Made by a program: the position numbers and the translations under genes. 64,000 nt of DNA, from positions 152,920 to 216,919 of the forward strand of contig CALYLW010001190.1 of assembly GCA_944989445.1 (NCBI GenBank). Reading direction: 5' to 3'. The notes under the pieces were generated by a model. The model saw only the letters and a program-made list of their open reading frames with translations, was not told the DNA's origin and did no database searches. Positions 12,416-24,200 of the stretch are shown here, one piece after another. Position 1 is the stretch's first letter. Every line of letters starts with the position of its first letter. Source of the DNA: Ampullaceana balthica. Its lineage: Eukaryota > Mollusca > Gastropoda > Lymnaeidae.

Positions 12416-13136
12416 CTGCCAAACCCACCTCCCGCCCCCAATCCCTGATTTTACCATCGATCCCTTTCATACACAGTCCAACTGTTATTCTGCGACCATG
12501 AGCTTCTGTTGTTTCCGTTGAGGTATTCAGCGATGTTATCTTCGCCTTAATAAGCTGACATTCCTCCAACACGCCCTTGCCCTCCACCTCCCACCCCCAC
12601 ACATATCTGATAACCCCCCCCCCAACCCTTATCCTCTTCTGTCGTGTTTTGACATGTGCCCTCCCAAGGGACCTACAGGCCTGAGTGTGATGACGCATGT
12701 CAAGTCGACAGCCGCGCCGGCATCTACCTACACCCTACCATCCCCACCCCCCCCTCCCCTGGCCAGGGCGAGTGCCTCCCTCACATCCCAACTGTTATCC
12801 TGACCATTGGGAGAAAACTCACTGAACGTACGTTAACGTGACGCGGCGTTCGCCCTGGCTCTCGTTAGACTCGCAAGTTCATTTTTCTTTCTGTTTACCC
12901 CTTGAAAAAAATCCCATTTACCCCATTTGCGAAACAGATGTTTAAATGTATTATGATTCTTGTTACCTCAAGCGGCAAGCTTAAAACAGCCTGCCATGTA
13001 AACATCTACAACTTTGAAACATGTTGTCTCATATGTTGAGCTGTTACAAAACAGAATCAAGAGGTTTTGGGGGGATGTCTAAAAGATCCTGTCAGAATAG
13101 ATACGCTGAGACCGTGGGCTCCTATGTTCATGTGAT
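12416..13136. other. C-rich then AT-rich spacer
   Basis: 12416-12780 is C-rich with short frames on both strands that resemble nothing known; the remainder is unremarkable. Confidence 0.35.
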
Positions 13137-13310
13137 GGTGTATTGGTTGAGATGGTACGTTCCTTCGGATGGTGAGTTGCTTCTGATGATGTGCTGGTTG
13201 AGATGGTACGTTGCTTCGGATGGTGAATTGCTTCTGATGATGTGCTGGTTTAGATGGTGCGTTGGATGAGCTGTTGTGTTGGTTGAGATGGTGTGTTGGT
13301 TGATAAGATG
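13137..13310. repeat. Degenerate tandem repeat (GGTTGAGATGGT units)
   Basis: A 54-bp segment with TGGTTGAGATGGTACGTT, CTTCGGATGGTGA and GCTTCTGATGATGTGC repeats about twice, followed by shorter GAGATGGTG copies. Confidence 0.7.
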
Positions 13311-13423
13311 GGTTTTTATATTAATAATGAAATCACATCATTCGAAAAAGCGAGTGAAGATTTCTCCATATCAAATTTTTGTTTCAGTAAAGTTCTGAAG
13401 TATGTACCGAAGACATTAACACG

Positions 13424-13630
13424 GCTCTCTGCTATTATCAACTAATCTCTCTGCCATTATCAACTAATCTCTCTGCTATTATTAACTAATCTCTCTGCTA
13501 TTATCAACTAATCTCTCTGCTATTATCAATTAATTTCTCTGCTACTGTCAACTAATTTCTCTGCTATTATCAACTAATTTCGCGGCTACTATCAACTAAT
13601 TTCTCTGCTATTATCAACTAGTCTCTCAAC
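13424..13630. repeat. 22-bp minisatellite, about 9-10 copies
   Basis: The unit is CTCTCTGCTATTATCAACTA plus AT, with substitutions such as GGCTACTATC. No coding potential. Confidence 0.85.
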
Positions 13631-14696
13631 TACATCTTCAAATACAAATTTCGTACGAATAAAATGTTGATTGCCAATAATGTATTTTCCTACTTACTGG
13701 AACAACCGTGGACTGAAGGGGAGATCACAAGTAGATAACTCTATTTGAAGAGGAGTTTCCCGTTTAGAACAAAAAGGTTTTGTAAGAGTGTCTTGAAGGC
13801 AATCAACTGCAGATGTTGCTTAGAGGCCCAGAGAAGATTTGGATTTATTGACGGTAGAGGTGCCGTCCGAGTTTCTTGGAGTGGGCCTGAAGTATTCAAG
13901 CGGTTGCAAAGTACGAGTGAGTGTAGAGTTAGATTGTAGATTGGCTGATGAAACGCACGCGTATAACTTTAAAACATGTGTGTGTGGATGTATTCTTTGA
14001 ATGACGCACAAGGACGCACTTTGTATCAAGCGCCGTCTCATTTTATCCTCAAATCTAAATTTGTAAAAAAATAAATTTTTAATTATTTTTTCTTAAATTA
14101 AAAATTATTTTTTGTTAGATTCATCCCCATAATGCCATAATTGTTATCTCGTTTAAAACTCAACGGTCTATCAGTTCATTGACGGAGGCGGCTATTCGCA
14201 ACGGGTCCAATCAACTTATCGTTCGTGTAGGGAGGGAGTAGTAAAACTATTGCGAACCATTGTTGAGACCATCTCTTGAGAACGGTTGGTTTGAGCGCGT
14301 CTGGGGCGATTAGTGTCATACCCGGTGAGTTAGGTCAGGGGTCATGCGGGGCGACGCATGCGCAAGTTACCTGCCATGACGCAATCACGCGAGTGTATCG
14401 GTGAAGTCTTGAAAACTTGCAGACGTGACTTTGTTTGAAAAGCCATGACGGTAAATGTTAATTGGGTTTTTATTGCCGCTACGATATTATTTATATTTTC
14501 AACATTTTTGGTTCGATGAAAACAAATGCAATAAAAAAAATTTTCCATTGAAAAACAAAAGTGCGTAAATTGTTGCCCCAAAAGATATATTTTTCTAGAA
14601 TCTTTATTGTTGGTACTTCATGCCCTTAAAAAATAACCAGCAGACGAAATTCACAAATATTCTTCACAACTGTTTTTACAAGTACTGCATTGTCTG
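13631..14696. other. Unique spacer
   Basis: No gene is recognised. Positions 14150-14400 are less AT-rich and CpG-containing. Short frames on both strands have no family resemblance. Confidence 0.35.
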
Positions 14697-14930
14697 AGCC
14701 ATGTCTTGTGTCTGGTGCACCACAGCTGAGACATGTCTTGTGTCTGGTGCACCACAGCTGAGACATGTCTTGTGTCTGGTGCACCACAGCTGAGACATGT
14801 CTTGTGTCTAGTGCACCACAGCTGAGACATGTCTTGTGTCTGGTGCACCACAGCTGAGACATGTCTTGTGTCTGGTGCACCACAGCTGAGACATGTCTTG
14901 TGTCTAGTGCACCACAGTTGAAAACTGTTT
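14697..14930. repeat. 32-bp minisatellite, about 7 copies
   Basis: The unit is CATGTCTTGTGTCTGGTGCA then CCACAGCTGAGA, almost identical between copies except GTCTAGTG variants. Each copy has the CAGCTG palindrome (an E-box sequence). Confidence 0.9.
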
Positions 14931-15461
14931 ACTCTCGTTAACCTGAAGTGCCACCTCTGGAAGATGCAACTTTTTGAGAGGTCTGATTTGGAGGTCATCT
15001 AAAATGACGTGAGAATCACTGATTTAAAAAAAACAAAAAACAATACAACATATTTTTCATATATTTGCCTTTGATGATGTGATGGAAAGTTACAAGAAGA
15101 TCACAAGAAAAATCCAAGAAATATTTGTTTATCTCAATGAGTTTAGCAGATGCCCTACCAGCCCTACACATTTGTCTATTTATTGCAGAGTCAATCAAAA
15201 ACGTTGAAGGATCACTGTTTACAACAACGCTGTTTCATGTTTTTTTCAAAAAATTCAATTCAAATTTTTATTTTTAATTGCTTTAAATGCAAGTCTTATG
15301 GTCAGTGGGATAAGTTCAATGCTCACATTGACATGGTCAGCAAGATGTGACATTCTGGACTTTTTGGAGCGGATCCTTAAGGTGATTTCAGCTGTACCAC
15401 TTTACGAAGTCACCAAGAAATGTCTTAGGGACTGTACACGGTGTTTAGACGGTGTCTGATA
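14931..15461. other. AT-rich spacer
   Basis: No recognisable gene or element. Confidence 0.4.
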
Positions 15462-15553
15462 TTATTTTATCATGAGTTTCTGATATGATTGTATCATGAG
15501 TGTCTGATATGATTGTATCATGAGTGTCTGATGTGATTGTATCATGAGTGTAT
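15462..15553. repeat. 24-bp tandem repeat, about 4 copies
   Basis: The unit is close to GTGTCTGATATGATTGTATC followed by ATGA. Confidence 0.8.
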
Positions 15554-15576
15554 TTTTTTTAAAAACTATTTTTAAA

Positions 15577-15712
15577 GAGATATTCACCAATGCACCAGTA
15601 ACAAAGGACACACCTCTAATGGAATGTTATATTTGCACCAGTAACAAAGGACACACCTCTAATGGAATGTTATATTTGCACCAGTAACAAAGGACAATCC
15701 TCTAATGGAAAG
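15577..15712. repeat. 43-bp tandem repeat, 3 copies
   Basis: The unit includes TGCACCAGTAACAAAGGACA then CACCTCTAATGGAATG. The third copy is diverged. Confidence 0.8.
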
Positions 15713-16119
15713 CTCTGTTTGATTTCCGAAAACTTCAGATAACTCATACAATTAACGACATGAGTTTGACGAACCGAATACTGACTATCTTATATCTTAC
15801 AACTTTCGGTAGACAATTTTCCGCTCAAGGGATTCACTGATAAAAGCCATAAAACAATTTTCTGCTGGCTTCATTTGACTAAGATAAGGCATGAGACAAT
15901 TTTCTGCTGTCTTACTTTGTATAAGATAAGGAGTGGATTTTTTATTTTTTTTTGGTGTTGAGGGTATGTGTTGGGGTTAAGTGGTGGTGTCTGTAATTAC
16001 GACCCCGTTGCTGCATTTGTCATAAAGTTTCAACTGTTCTCTAAGATGGCAACATTTTAACATAGTGTTTAGTGTGTGTATGTACACATGTATGTATGTG
16101 GGACTAACTCACATTGTAA
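15713..16119. other. AT-rich spacer
   Basis: Nothing recognised apart from A/T and GT-rich simple sequence approaching the Helitron at 16.1 kb. Confidence 0.4.
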
Positions 16120-16428
16120 GCATATATATATATATATGTATATATATGTATATATATATATATGTATATATATAATTCACCAGAAATTAGGACAAGCACA
16201 AGACGCGAGCAAATAAGGATGACGAATGACCCTCGCTACGGTCGACCAATCAGTTTAGGGTTGGCAAGTGAGGGTGGTGCAAAAGGGGGGGGGTTGCGGT
16301 CCCCCGACGTTCACTCGCGTTGTTCTTATTTCTTCGTACGGCTGCTTGTGTCCGTTCTCCCTCCCCCCTTTCTTTGCACTGTCTATGAGCAAGTCTTCGG
16401 CGTATGCTACGCCGCGGGTCATATCTAG
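16120..16428 (+). mobile_element. Non-autonomous Helitron
   Basis: The 5' end is blurred by an expanded TATATA/TATATG tract (16120-16173) that leads into TAATTCACCAGAAATTAGGA. The 3' end has the CGGCGTA-TGC-TACGCCG hairpin (about 16398-16414), then CGGGTCATATCTAG ending at 16428 before a T. Internal sequence (AATGACCCTCGCTACGG) matches the minus-strand copy at 59540-59850. Confidence 0.85.
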
Positions 16429-16539
16429 TTTAAAATATTCAGTCAAGCATATTTCGACAGTTTGTTTCACAATGGGCAGTGTATCACACATCGATGGCTA
16501 CTTTAAATATTAAGTCTTTAACAAATGTTCAGTCTATTT

Positions 16540-16837
16540 CAGTGCTTCTCAAACTTTTTAATGTGGCGGACCGGCAGGGATTTTTTCATTGCTCCAGGGA
16601 CCGTGCGCTATTTTACCTGTACTGGTGTGGTGAGCAATGTGATTTGTTTTATTTTATTTGCTTCATTGTATGTGCTTATTGTCGAAAATTTACACATTCT
16701 TTAGGATTAGTATTAATGGTTGCAAATGGAGGATTATAATTATATTTTTCTGTCCTTGCTTGATAACTTCTGCGGACCGGCGGTGCATGGTCCACGGACC
16801 GGTACCGGTCCGCGGACCACCACTTTGAGAAGCACTG
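16540..16837. mobile_element. Non-autonomous hAT element with perfect 8-bp TSD
   Basis: The left end CAGTGCTTCTCAAACTTTT mirrors the right end CCACTTTGAGAAGCACTG. GTCTATTT is present exactly at 16532-16539 and 16838-16845. Subterminal GGACCGGC and GGTCCGCGGACC blocks are GC-rich palindromes. The 298-bp element has no transposase. Confidence 0.93.
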
Positions 16838-16845
16838 GTCTATTT

Positions 16846-18127
16846 CACAATGTTGGTCTATTTACCATTGTGGTTCCGCCAATCACATATATATCTCATA
16901 TATAAGCAAATAATATATAAGCGTTTGCAGTGTATGCCACTCACTACCATAACAAACATCAGTCTATCTCCCACAAGACCATCTGAAACATTCAAAGTCT
17001 TCTCCAACTTCATCTCGTTACTCTTCCCTCACTCCGTGTTATACTTCCAAAAGACTCACTTAATCTGTTACTTCCAAACAACTCACTCACTCCATGTTAC
17101 TTCCAAACAATTCACTCCTTCATTTCCTCACCGTTATTGTCCGTCTTCACCTGAAAACCAAAAGGAACGCATAAAAACCCGCCCCACAACGTTTATCACC
17201 GGCAAACTATTTAAACACGATGAAAGTTCAGCACCACGGCGATGCAAGTAAACCGTCTCGAACGACATGCATCCTTTTAACATAACCGTCTACATTGTTG
17301 GTGGGTATACAAAGAAAAATAACTCTAGTTGTGCCCCTGTCAAAAGACTTGGGAAATCCGTTCACGCACCACTTTATGCGCATCAGGTGCGCGCGGTGTC
17401 GTATAACAATGGCTGTGTCCTCTCGTGTCTTTCAGCCGGAGTCTCGAGTTCCATAACACGGATTTTGTGGGGGAAGCAGCAGTCGTTGGCCTGCTCTTTC
17501 AGGCGGATAATGAAATTGCCAAAGTCAGGGGGGAAGATACTTGCTTGTTAAGGTGGCGTCAAGCCAGTGAGGAATTGGCTTGCTTCAGCTCCCAGAGCTT
17601 AACAGATTTGAGGGGGATTAGGAAAAGGGGGTTGGGGGTGGGGTAAACTGGAAAACGTTTAAAGAATTAGTTCCGGCAGAGATAGAAGTAGATTTAAATA
17701 AAGGATGAAAGTTGAAAGTGAAAGCCATCAAGTTTTTAATTTGTTGATGCACATACTTTCTCATGAGAGCCAAGCACATGATGTATAAATATTCTGCGGC
17801 CTGGTAGACGAGTATGGGGCCTAAATTAAGTATAGGAATAGAATTCATTATAGTAGATAAATTCAGCATTGGTCCGAAATTCAGAGTGAAGTTCTAATGA
17901 ATGCTATGGGCAAACTTATATTTTGGTACGAGGGAATTCATCTAGCTCATTTGAGATAATTCCTGCTGCTAATTGGGTAATAGAGATTGGTTTTACTAAT
18001 AGTAGTCTACATTTCCTATGGACATCTGCAAGTTCGGTCTGCCGAGTGTTTTGTAAGCTGTGGGTTGAAAAATGGGAGATCGTCTTTATATCCAGTTGGC
18101 GTGTTAGGCGATATTTGTTGTTTGACT
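16846..18127. other. Unique spacer with short open frames
   Basis: Several frames of 70-133 codons occur (for example 16850-17248, 17267-17548), but none shows a recognisable domain, start context or splice-site pattern. 17230-17610 is less AT-rich and includes CpGs. Confidence 0.35.
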
Positions 18128-18868
18128 TGTTACTGAGCCGAGCATTGTTACTGAGCCAAAAATTGTTATTGAGCCAAACATTGTTACTGAGCCAAACATT
18201 GTTACTGAGCCAAACATTGTTACTGAGCCAAGCATTGTTACTGAGCCGAGCATTGTTACTGAGCCAAACATTGTTACTGAGCCAAACATTGTTACTGTGC
18301 CAAACATTGTTACTGAGCCAAACATTGTTACTGAGCCAAGCATTGTTACTGAGCCGAGCATTGTTACTGAGCCAAACATTGTTACTGGGCCAAACATTGT
18401 TACTGAGCCAAACATTGTTACTGAGCCAAACATTGCTACTGGGCCAAACATTGTTACTGAGACAAGCATTGTTACTGGGCCAAGCATTGTTACTGTGCCA
18501 AGCATTGTTACTGAGCCAAGCATTGTTACTGAGCCAAGCATTGTTACTGGGCCAAGCATTGTTACTGGGCCAAACATTGTTTCTGGGCCAAGCATTGTTA
18601 CTGAGCCAAACATTGTTACTGAGCCAAGCATTGTTACTGAGCCAATCATTGTTACTGAGCCAAGCATTGTTACTGAGCCAAGCATTGTTACTGAGCCAAG
18701 CATTGTTACTGAGCCAAGCATTGTTACTGAGCCAAGCATTGTTACTGAGCCAAACATTGTTACTAGGCCAAGCATTGTTACTGAGCCAAGCATTGTTACT
18801 GAGCCAAGCATTGTTACTGAGCCAAACATTGTTACTGAGCCAAGCATTGTTACTGAGCCAAGCATTGT
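18128..18868. repeat. 18-bp minisatellite, about 41 copies
   Basis: The unit is TTGTTACTGAGCCAAGCA with two common variants (AAACA, GAGCA). Because 18 is a multiple of three, at least three frames stay open for 200-340 codons: LLLSQT and NIVTEP on plus, MFGSVT on minus. Such simultaneous openness shows a repeat artefact, not a gene. It abuts the minus-strand SINE at its right edge. Confidence 0.95.
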
Positions 18869-19160
18869 TTATCTTATCTTATCTTATCTATACAGACGCT
18901 CCTTCTATGCAGAAGATAGTTGCGTCCACAGACCATGACAGATGATCTGTTGGCAAGTGATGCAGCATTCACATGCCACGGCTTTGTGGGTTCCACGCAT
19001 TACCCAGCCGCCTAACTACATGTAGTGTTAGGTACCCATTCGGAGAGGGTTGACTCAGGGACGCCCTAGGCCCCGGGACCAGACCTTTGCCTTCACACGG
19101 ATTCGAACCCGTGACCATCGGTACGACAGTCCAGTGCGCTGCCACTCGACCACTCTGGCT
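18869..19160 (-). mobile_element. tRNA-derived SINE (second copy)
   Basis: On the minus strand, the A box TGGTCGAGTGG (19142-19152) and the B box GGTTCGAATCC (19099-19109) match the copy at 4062. The same body follows, with a tail of GGACGCAACTATCTTCTGC, GAAGGAGCGTCTGTA and then (GATAA)n. It is better preserved at its 3' end than the 4-kb copy and shows the LINE-like tail clearly. Confidence 0.92.
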
Positions 19161-19483
19161 TAGATTCGTGATGACAGTTCTTCACTTGTTATTTGACTAA
19201 GTATTTTTCAGAGCTGTAGAACTTTGTTGGCTTAGCACAGTGGCTTGTGTCCTGGCAGAGGAATAATATTCCTGAGTGTTCTGTTTTTCAAAGAAAGGAT
19301 TCTTGCCCCTTTTCTTTATGCCCAGAAGCTGTGAAATGTGCTTGTTGTGATGTTCCAGACACAGGCAGTTCTTTACGGCCTCACACCAGACGTCATGTTT
19401 CTTCTGCTGATCAGGGCTAAGGTTACCAAACTATTTGTCTGCTCTGGAGCAAGACAAGGAAAGAAACAAATTATGATCTAAAG
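19161..19483. other. Unique spacer
   Basis: No gene or repeat recognised. Confidence 0.4.
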
Positions 19484-19677
19484 CAGGGGTCTCCAAACTA
19501 CGGCCCGCGGGCCAGATGCGGCCCGCGAGGCCCTCTCATCCGGCCCCTGGAGACCTTTTAATATAAAAAAGATACTATTTTTACCTATAGTTTACCACAA
19601 AACTGTATGTAGTCGACCCCCAAACTGCTGTTTGACAGTTAATGCGGCCCTCCGGCAGAAATGCTTGGAGACCCCTG
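19484..19677. mobile_element. Non-autonomous hAT element, 194 bp
   Basis: The ends CAGGGGTCTCCAAACTACGG and GCTTGGAGACCCCTG are inverted. Flanks ATCTAAAG (19476-19483) and ATCTAGAG (19678-19685) match at 7 of 8 positions. It is the same family as the element at 10682, sharing the GGCCCGCGGGCC subterminal palindrome. Confidence 0.9.
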
Positions 19678-20204
19678 ATCTAGAGGATAGAGCCTAGTGA
19701 TATTCTTCAAAATTAACTCCAGGTGTTAGAAAGGTTCTGTTTTACGTGGGTTTTTTTTAAATATATATAAATTTAATTCAATATTCCTTTTGAATCGTTT
19801 TCAATAGTTTTTTTTTCTAACCAAATTCCATGATGAAAAGTTAGGTGTATTTACATTTTTTTCCCTCTCATAACTTTATACTTAAAATTATATATTATTT
19901 GATAATACCACGAACATAATCACCACAACACGATATGCCATTGCGGGTTTTCCATGCTAACGTAGTCTATTATGCACAGGCAGAAAGTAAATCTTTTATT
20001 ATAACAAGTCCAAATTGTTCAATTCACTTTGCACATCTCTAGCTCATGATCGGTATGAGACGTTTCCAACACAAGCGGCTACGGGTTTTATGACGTAGTC
20101 ACAGTTTCATGAGAGAAAAAAGCCCTACTTGGTTTTCATTGTATTTTAAATATTACCTCCCTTGATTCCTTCTTTTTTGAACCCCTTTGAGAAATCTTAC
20201 ATTT
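19678..20204. other. AT-rich spacer
   Basis: Nothing recognised. Confidence 0.4.
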
Positions 20205-20640
20205 TATGTTTACACCAATCTTATTTCATGTGTCTGTTCTTGATATTTGCACAAATCATACTTCATGTATCTGTTCTTGATGTTTACATTAATCATATTT
20301 CATGTGTCTGTTCTTGATGTTTACACCAATCATATTTCATGTGTCGTTCTTGATGCTTACATTATATTCTTGATGTTTACATGAATCATATTTCATGTGT
20401 CTGTTCTTGATGTTTACATGAATCATATTTCATGTGTCTGTTCTTGATGTTTACATGAATCATATTTCATGTGTCTGTTCTTGATGTTTACACCAATCAT
20501 ATTTCATGTGTCTGTTCTTGATGTTTACATGAATCATATTTCATGTGTCTGTTCTTGATATTTACATTAATCATATTTCTTGTGTCTGTTCTTGATGTTT
20601 ACACCAATCATATTTCTTGTATACATTCTTGGTGTTCACG
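20205..20640. repeat. 37-bp minisatellite, about 11 copies
   Basis: The unit is CATGTGTCTGTTCTTGATGT followed by TTACATGAATCATATTT, with CACCAAT and CATTAAT variants and one truncated copy near 20340. Confidence 0.9.
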
Positions 20641-21359
20641 ACTACTTGATTTTAACCCTTGTTTCCCACAACGCAAGAAGGCAATAACTATGACGATAAC
20701 AGATTGATGTAAGTTTCTTTTTTTTCAGAGTTTGCGTCATCATTTTTTGTGTGAGGCCAAAATCAGATTCAGACAATATTCATGTCTGCGCTTAAATGCC
20801 GGAGAAGAACATTAAAGCTTATCATAAATGAGAACATGTGAGCGAAACAAACCTTGAATTCTCAGTCTCGAGTGGGACCCTTGGGAGAACTGATTTATGT
20901 ATCTCACAGTTTTTGCCAACTTGTTTCTTTTTATTCATCTTTCCGACACTTAAGAGTATTTATTATAGCTCAGCAAGAGGCCTTTTGTGTTTCGGCTGAT
21001 CAAAAATATGGCAAATGCTTCAGTTGAAGAGTATGCTCCAATAAAATAAATTCAAAGAAAGATTACAAAGGGAAATATTATACGACCATATGAAATCCGA
21101 ACAAAGGAACGGCTTGATATTTTAGAAAAGTGTGTGTTTGTTTATACAGTAGGGTGTCCAAAACTATGACAAAGACTTGATGAATAATCAGTTGAGTTTT
21201 GTCACTTTTGGTGAGTTTAGGTAAGTATTATTGATTTTTTAATAAGGGTAACTTGAGTTAGCAGTTTCTTAGGTAATAATTTAATTAATAAATGTTACTA
21301 TTTCTGATCTTATTTTATCAGTTTTTACATAACCTTTCACATGTGTCATGTTAACTTAA
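20641..21359. other. AT-rich spacer
   Basis: Nothing recognised. Confidence 0.4.
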
Positions 21360-21625
21360 GATGTGTAGGCTTGTAGTTTATGAGGTATGGGCTTAAAGTT
21401 TCTGATATGTAGGCTTGTAGTTTATGATATGCGGGCTTGTAGTTTCATATGTGGGCTTTATTTTGATATGTGGGCTTGTAGTTTCTGATATGTGGGCTTG
21501 TAGTTTCTGATATGTGGGCTTGTAGTTTCTGATATGTGGGCTTGTAGTTTCTGATATGTGGGCTTGTAGTTTCTGATATGTTGGGCTTGTAATTTCTTAT
21601 ATGTATGCTTATGATTTATGATGTG
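21360..21625. repeat. 22-bp minisatellite, about 11 copies
   Basis: The unit is GTGGGCTTGTAGTTTCTGAT plus AT. Copies at both edges are diverged. Confidence 0.85.
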
Positions 21626-23039
21626 TTTAGTTGCGATTGCTGATGAGCAGAGCTGAATATCTCTGACGCAATGAAAGTAAGATTAGAATTGAAGGAAACA
21701 CCGTGTTTTGTTCCAACTCTCTAATGCTGTCGCTAATGTTTCAGTTGATGAATGCTCACTAAAAAAACTTGCACTTTGTCTTAGAGAAACAAAACGTTTG
21801 TTCTAACCGCGTGTACCACAAACCTCCTGATGGCTTTCACGGACCAACTCGTGTTATCCTGTTGTCAGACTCCGCGCGGTCTAGGCATCGCACGGGCGTA
21901 TCGTTATTTCTTTAGTTTCTCGGCGAATGCGCACGGCGACTTCTGCGCTCTCCTAATGGCTAGGGTAACGTCTGCGCGGAATTAATGCCACGAATGCCGC
22001 ACCCGTGTAGCAGGGGTGGCAATTACCCCCAGGAATATGCCGTCAATTTCTGGAATCCTCACCTTCGTGGCTAGAGGAGGCTCAACAACCACCCCCCCCC
22101 CACTCCCGTCCTCATAAATACCCCCCCACCTCTACCGAAAACAAACGTGCCGCCATGTTCTCCCATAATCCCACAGCACCACGCACCCAGTCGCGAGAAT
22201 CCCGTAACGAGTGATGAGAGGAGCCAGGAAGCCCTTGCGCTTACTGTTTGAAATCACAGAGGAAAAGTTTTCGCCTGTCAAATACCCGGGCGATAAGAAT
22301 CCGAGCGACCGACGATTGCTATTTTTTCTCGTACTCGTGTTTTCCCCCCTCCGACCCGGGTTTGTACCGGGACACCCGGTGAAAGTACCGGCTCAACGTA
22401 ACACAGAAAATCCACGGCACTTTCCTTCCCCCCCGCTCGCACTTTAGTCATTTCCTCTTTCTCTCATCCTTTTGGGTTTTGATGATTAGTTTAGGGAAGA
22501 AAAAAGTGGGCAGAAGTGGGCGGTGGGTACCCCAGGAAAAGGAAACAGTTTAAGGATGCCGCCGAGGGGCACTTGGGTCAAGTGGCACCACTTCTGCCAG
22601 ACTGCAGCCCTCCAGCCCCATCCGTAGGGGGACGCCGCGTCTTGAAAGGCCATAAAACAATGGCGTTCATGGCGGATACTTGGATGCGTGCTTTCATGTG
22701 TCTGTGTTCTTTGATTGCGCTTTTCGTTTTCAAATAATTTGTTTGCTGTTGGTTTGTTTTTTGTTCTTGTTCTGATGTAACTTTTTGTAAAATATATATA
22801 TTTTTTAAAATAGCTTTACATTTTTAAATTTACTAATGTTGTTTTTTTTTAAATGTTAGAATTCTTTATAGTTCTTCGTATGTTTTTTTCTTCAGTTTCT
22901 TTTCATGTTTTGTGTTGCAGTTTGTTTCTTTGTTACGTTATTCTTGCAATTGTCTATTTTAACCATCCGGTTCAAAGCAGTTTAATGTAAACACAATAGT
23001 TGGTGGAAAATGTCAACGAATAAAAAAAAAGGAATTTTA
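21626..23039. other. Unique segment with GC-rich, CpG-containing pocket (21850-22700)
   Basis: The pocket has many CpGs (for example TCGGCGAATGCGCACGGCGA) and short plus-strand frames at 22211-22444 and 22516-22734 with no recognisable domain. It is repeat-free, unlike its flanks. It could be an unrecognised exon or a regulatory island. 22740-23039 is AT-rich. Confidence 0.35.
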
Positions 23040-24200
23040 AAGTATAACCTACTTCTACTTCTTATCTTATTTATACATTACAGACGCTCCTTCTATAAAT
23101 AAGATTATTGCGTGCTACGCTTATCTGGTCTTATTGATTACAGAAGACTATTTCGACCTTCGCTAATCCATAGTTTATGTTTAGTCTTACATTTTTAAAA
23201 AAATTAATAGTTTTTAATGTTATAGTATGTTGATTTTTCCTGTTGTTTTTTTTCAAGCAACACATTCCACACCTGAATTTAATATGGGAAGAAAGAGATT
23301 TTGTATGTGTTTGTTTGTTTGTTCTTGCCCACGGAATAACAAAAGTGTTTTATCCCTGTGCATATCTGGGTGTTGTATTATATTATTGTCGTGTTGTATT
23401 TCCAAGTTAAAAATAAACGCTTTATGTATTATTTCTACTTAACTCCGTGATCTTCTACCCTCTTGTGTTTCTAGGTTTAATGATTTAACTAATGCTTTTA
23501 CCCTCTTGTCAACTTTTTGAGAAGTCTTCTGTAATAAATATTACAGCTCTTTTTTGTGTCTACTTTTTTTCTTTTTTTCTTTTTGAAAAATTATTTTTTT
23601 TTAGTTTGCCTATGTTTTTTGTGAGGATGCATACAGAAGATGCATATTTTAGTACATGTCTCACCAAATTAAGGTAGCATTTTAGATGTATGCTCTTTTT
23701 AAATGTTTCTTGGTATAAAGCCTAAAGTTTAGTTAAATTTTTTGAGTGCTTCATTAACATGGGGATTCCATGATAATTTCTTTATAATTACCCCCAAGTA
23801 TTTTGCATCTTTAGTTTGGATTAGTTGTGTTCCACGAATGCAATAGTTTGAAATTATGTGTTTCATTTTCTTTGTGAGTTTTAAAATTTGACACGTTTCT
23901 GAGCAACAAAACATTGGTTTCCAATTTTTTAATTCCTAGAGGTCTTTATATATAATTTCAGGAGCTTTTTTCTGACTTACTTTTTTTCTATAGGTTATAC
24001 AATCATCAGCAAATATCCTAAGTGTTTTTGCTCTTGAGATGCTGTTAGGTAAATCATTTATATAAATTAGGAAGAGTAGTGGGCCTAGGACAAATCCTTG
24101 TGCAGCTCCTGAGTTTACTGTTATTCGTGCTGGTTTCGATCCATCGGTAATTACAGTTTGATATAATTATGTACCATCCACCATGTATGGTATTTTATAC
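23040..24200 (-). pseudogene. LINE fragment: reverse-transcriptase C-terminal half and 3' tail
   Basis: The minus strand between about 24170 and 23990 reads GAAQGFVLGPLLFLIYINDL and then IFADDCITY: the palm motif with the catalytic Asp pair of a non-LTR reverse transcriptase. 23914-23729 continues with YLGVIIKKLSWNPHV, the usual thumb-region motif. Near 23300 the C-terminal SFFPY-WN signature is recognisable. The tail (CGCAATAATCTTATTTATAG, GGAGCGTCTGTAA, then TAAATAAGATAAG) ends near 23045. Stops and frame changes show it is dead and 5'-truncated. Jockey/CR1-like is my guess at clade. Confidence 0.85.

Noticed and set aside
14697..14930. CRISPR-like array
   Set aside because: Direct head-to-tail repeats with no unique spacers, in animal DNA; an ordinary minisatellite. 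The same reasoning applies to the other arrays.
17923..18945. 340-codon plus-strand open frame
   Set aside because: It runs through the 18-bp minisatellite; other frames on both strands are equally open, and the flanks have no gene features.
21640..21670. Hammerhead ribozyme core (CTGATGA near a GAA)
   Set aside because: A short AGC/GCT stem is present but the required GAAA is not, and no closing stem III is seen. The tandem TAAATCCC units also lack the core.
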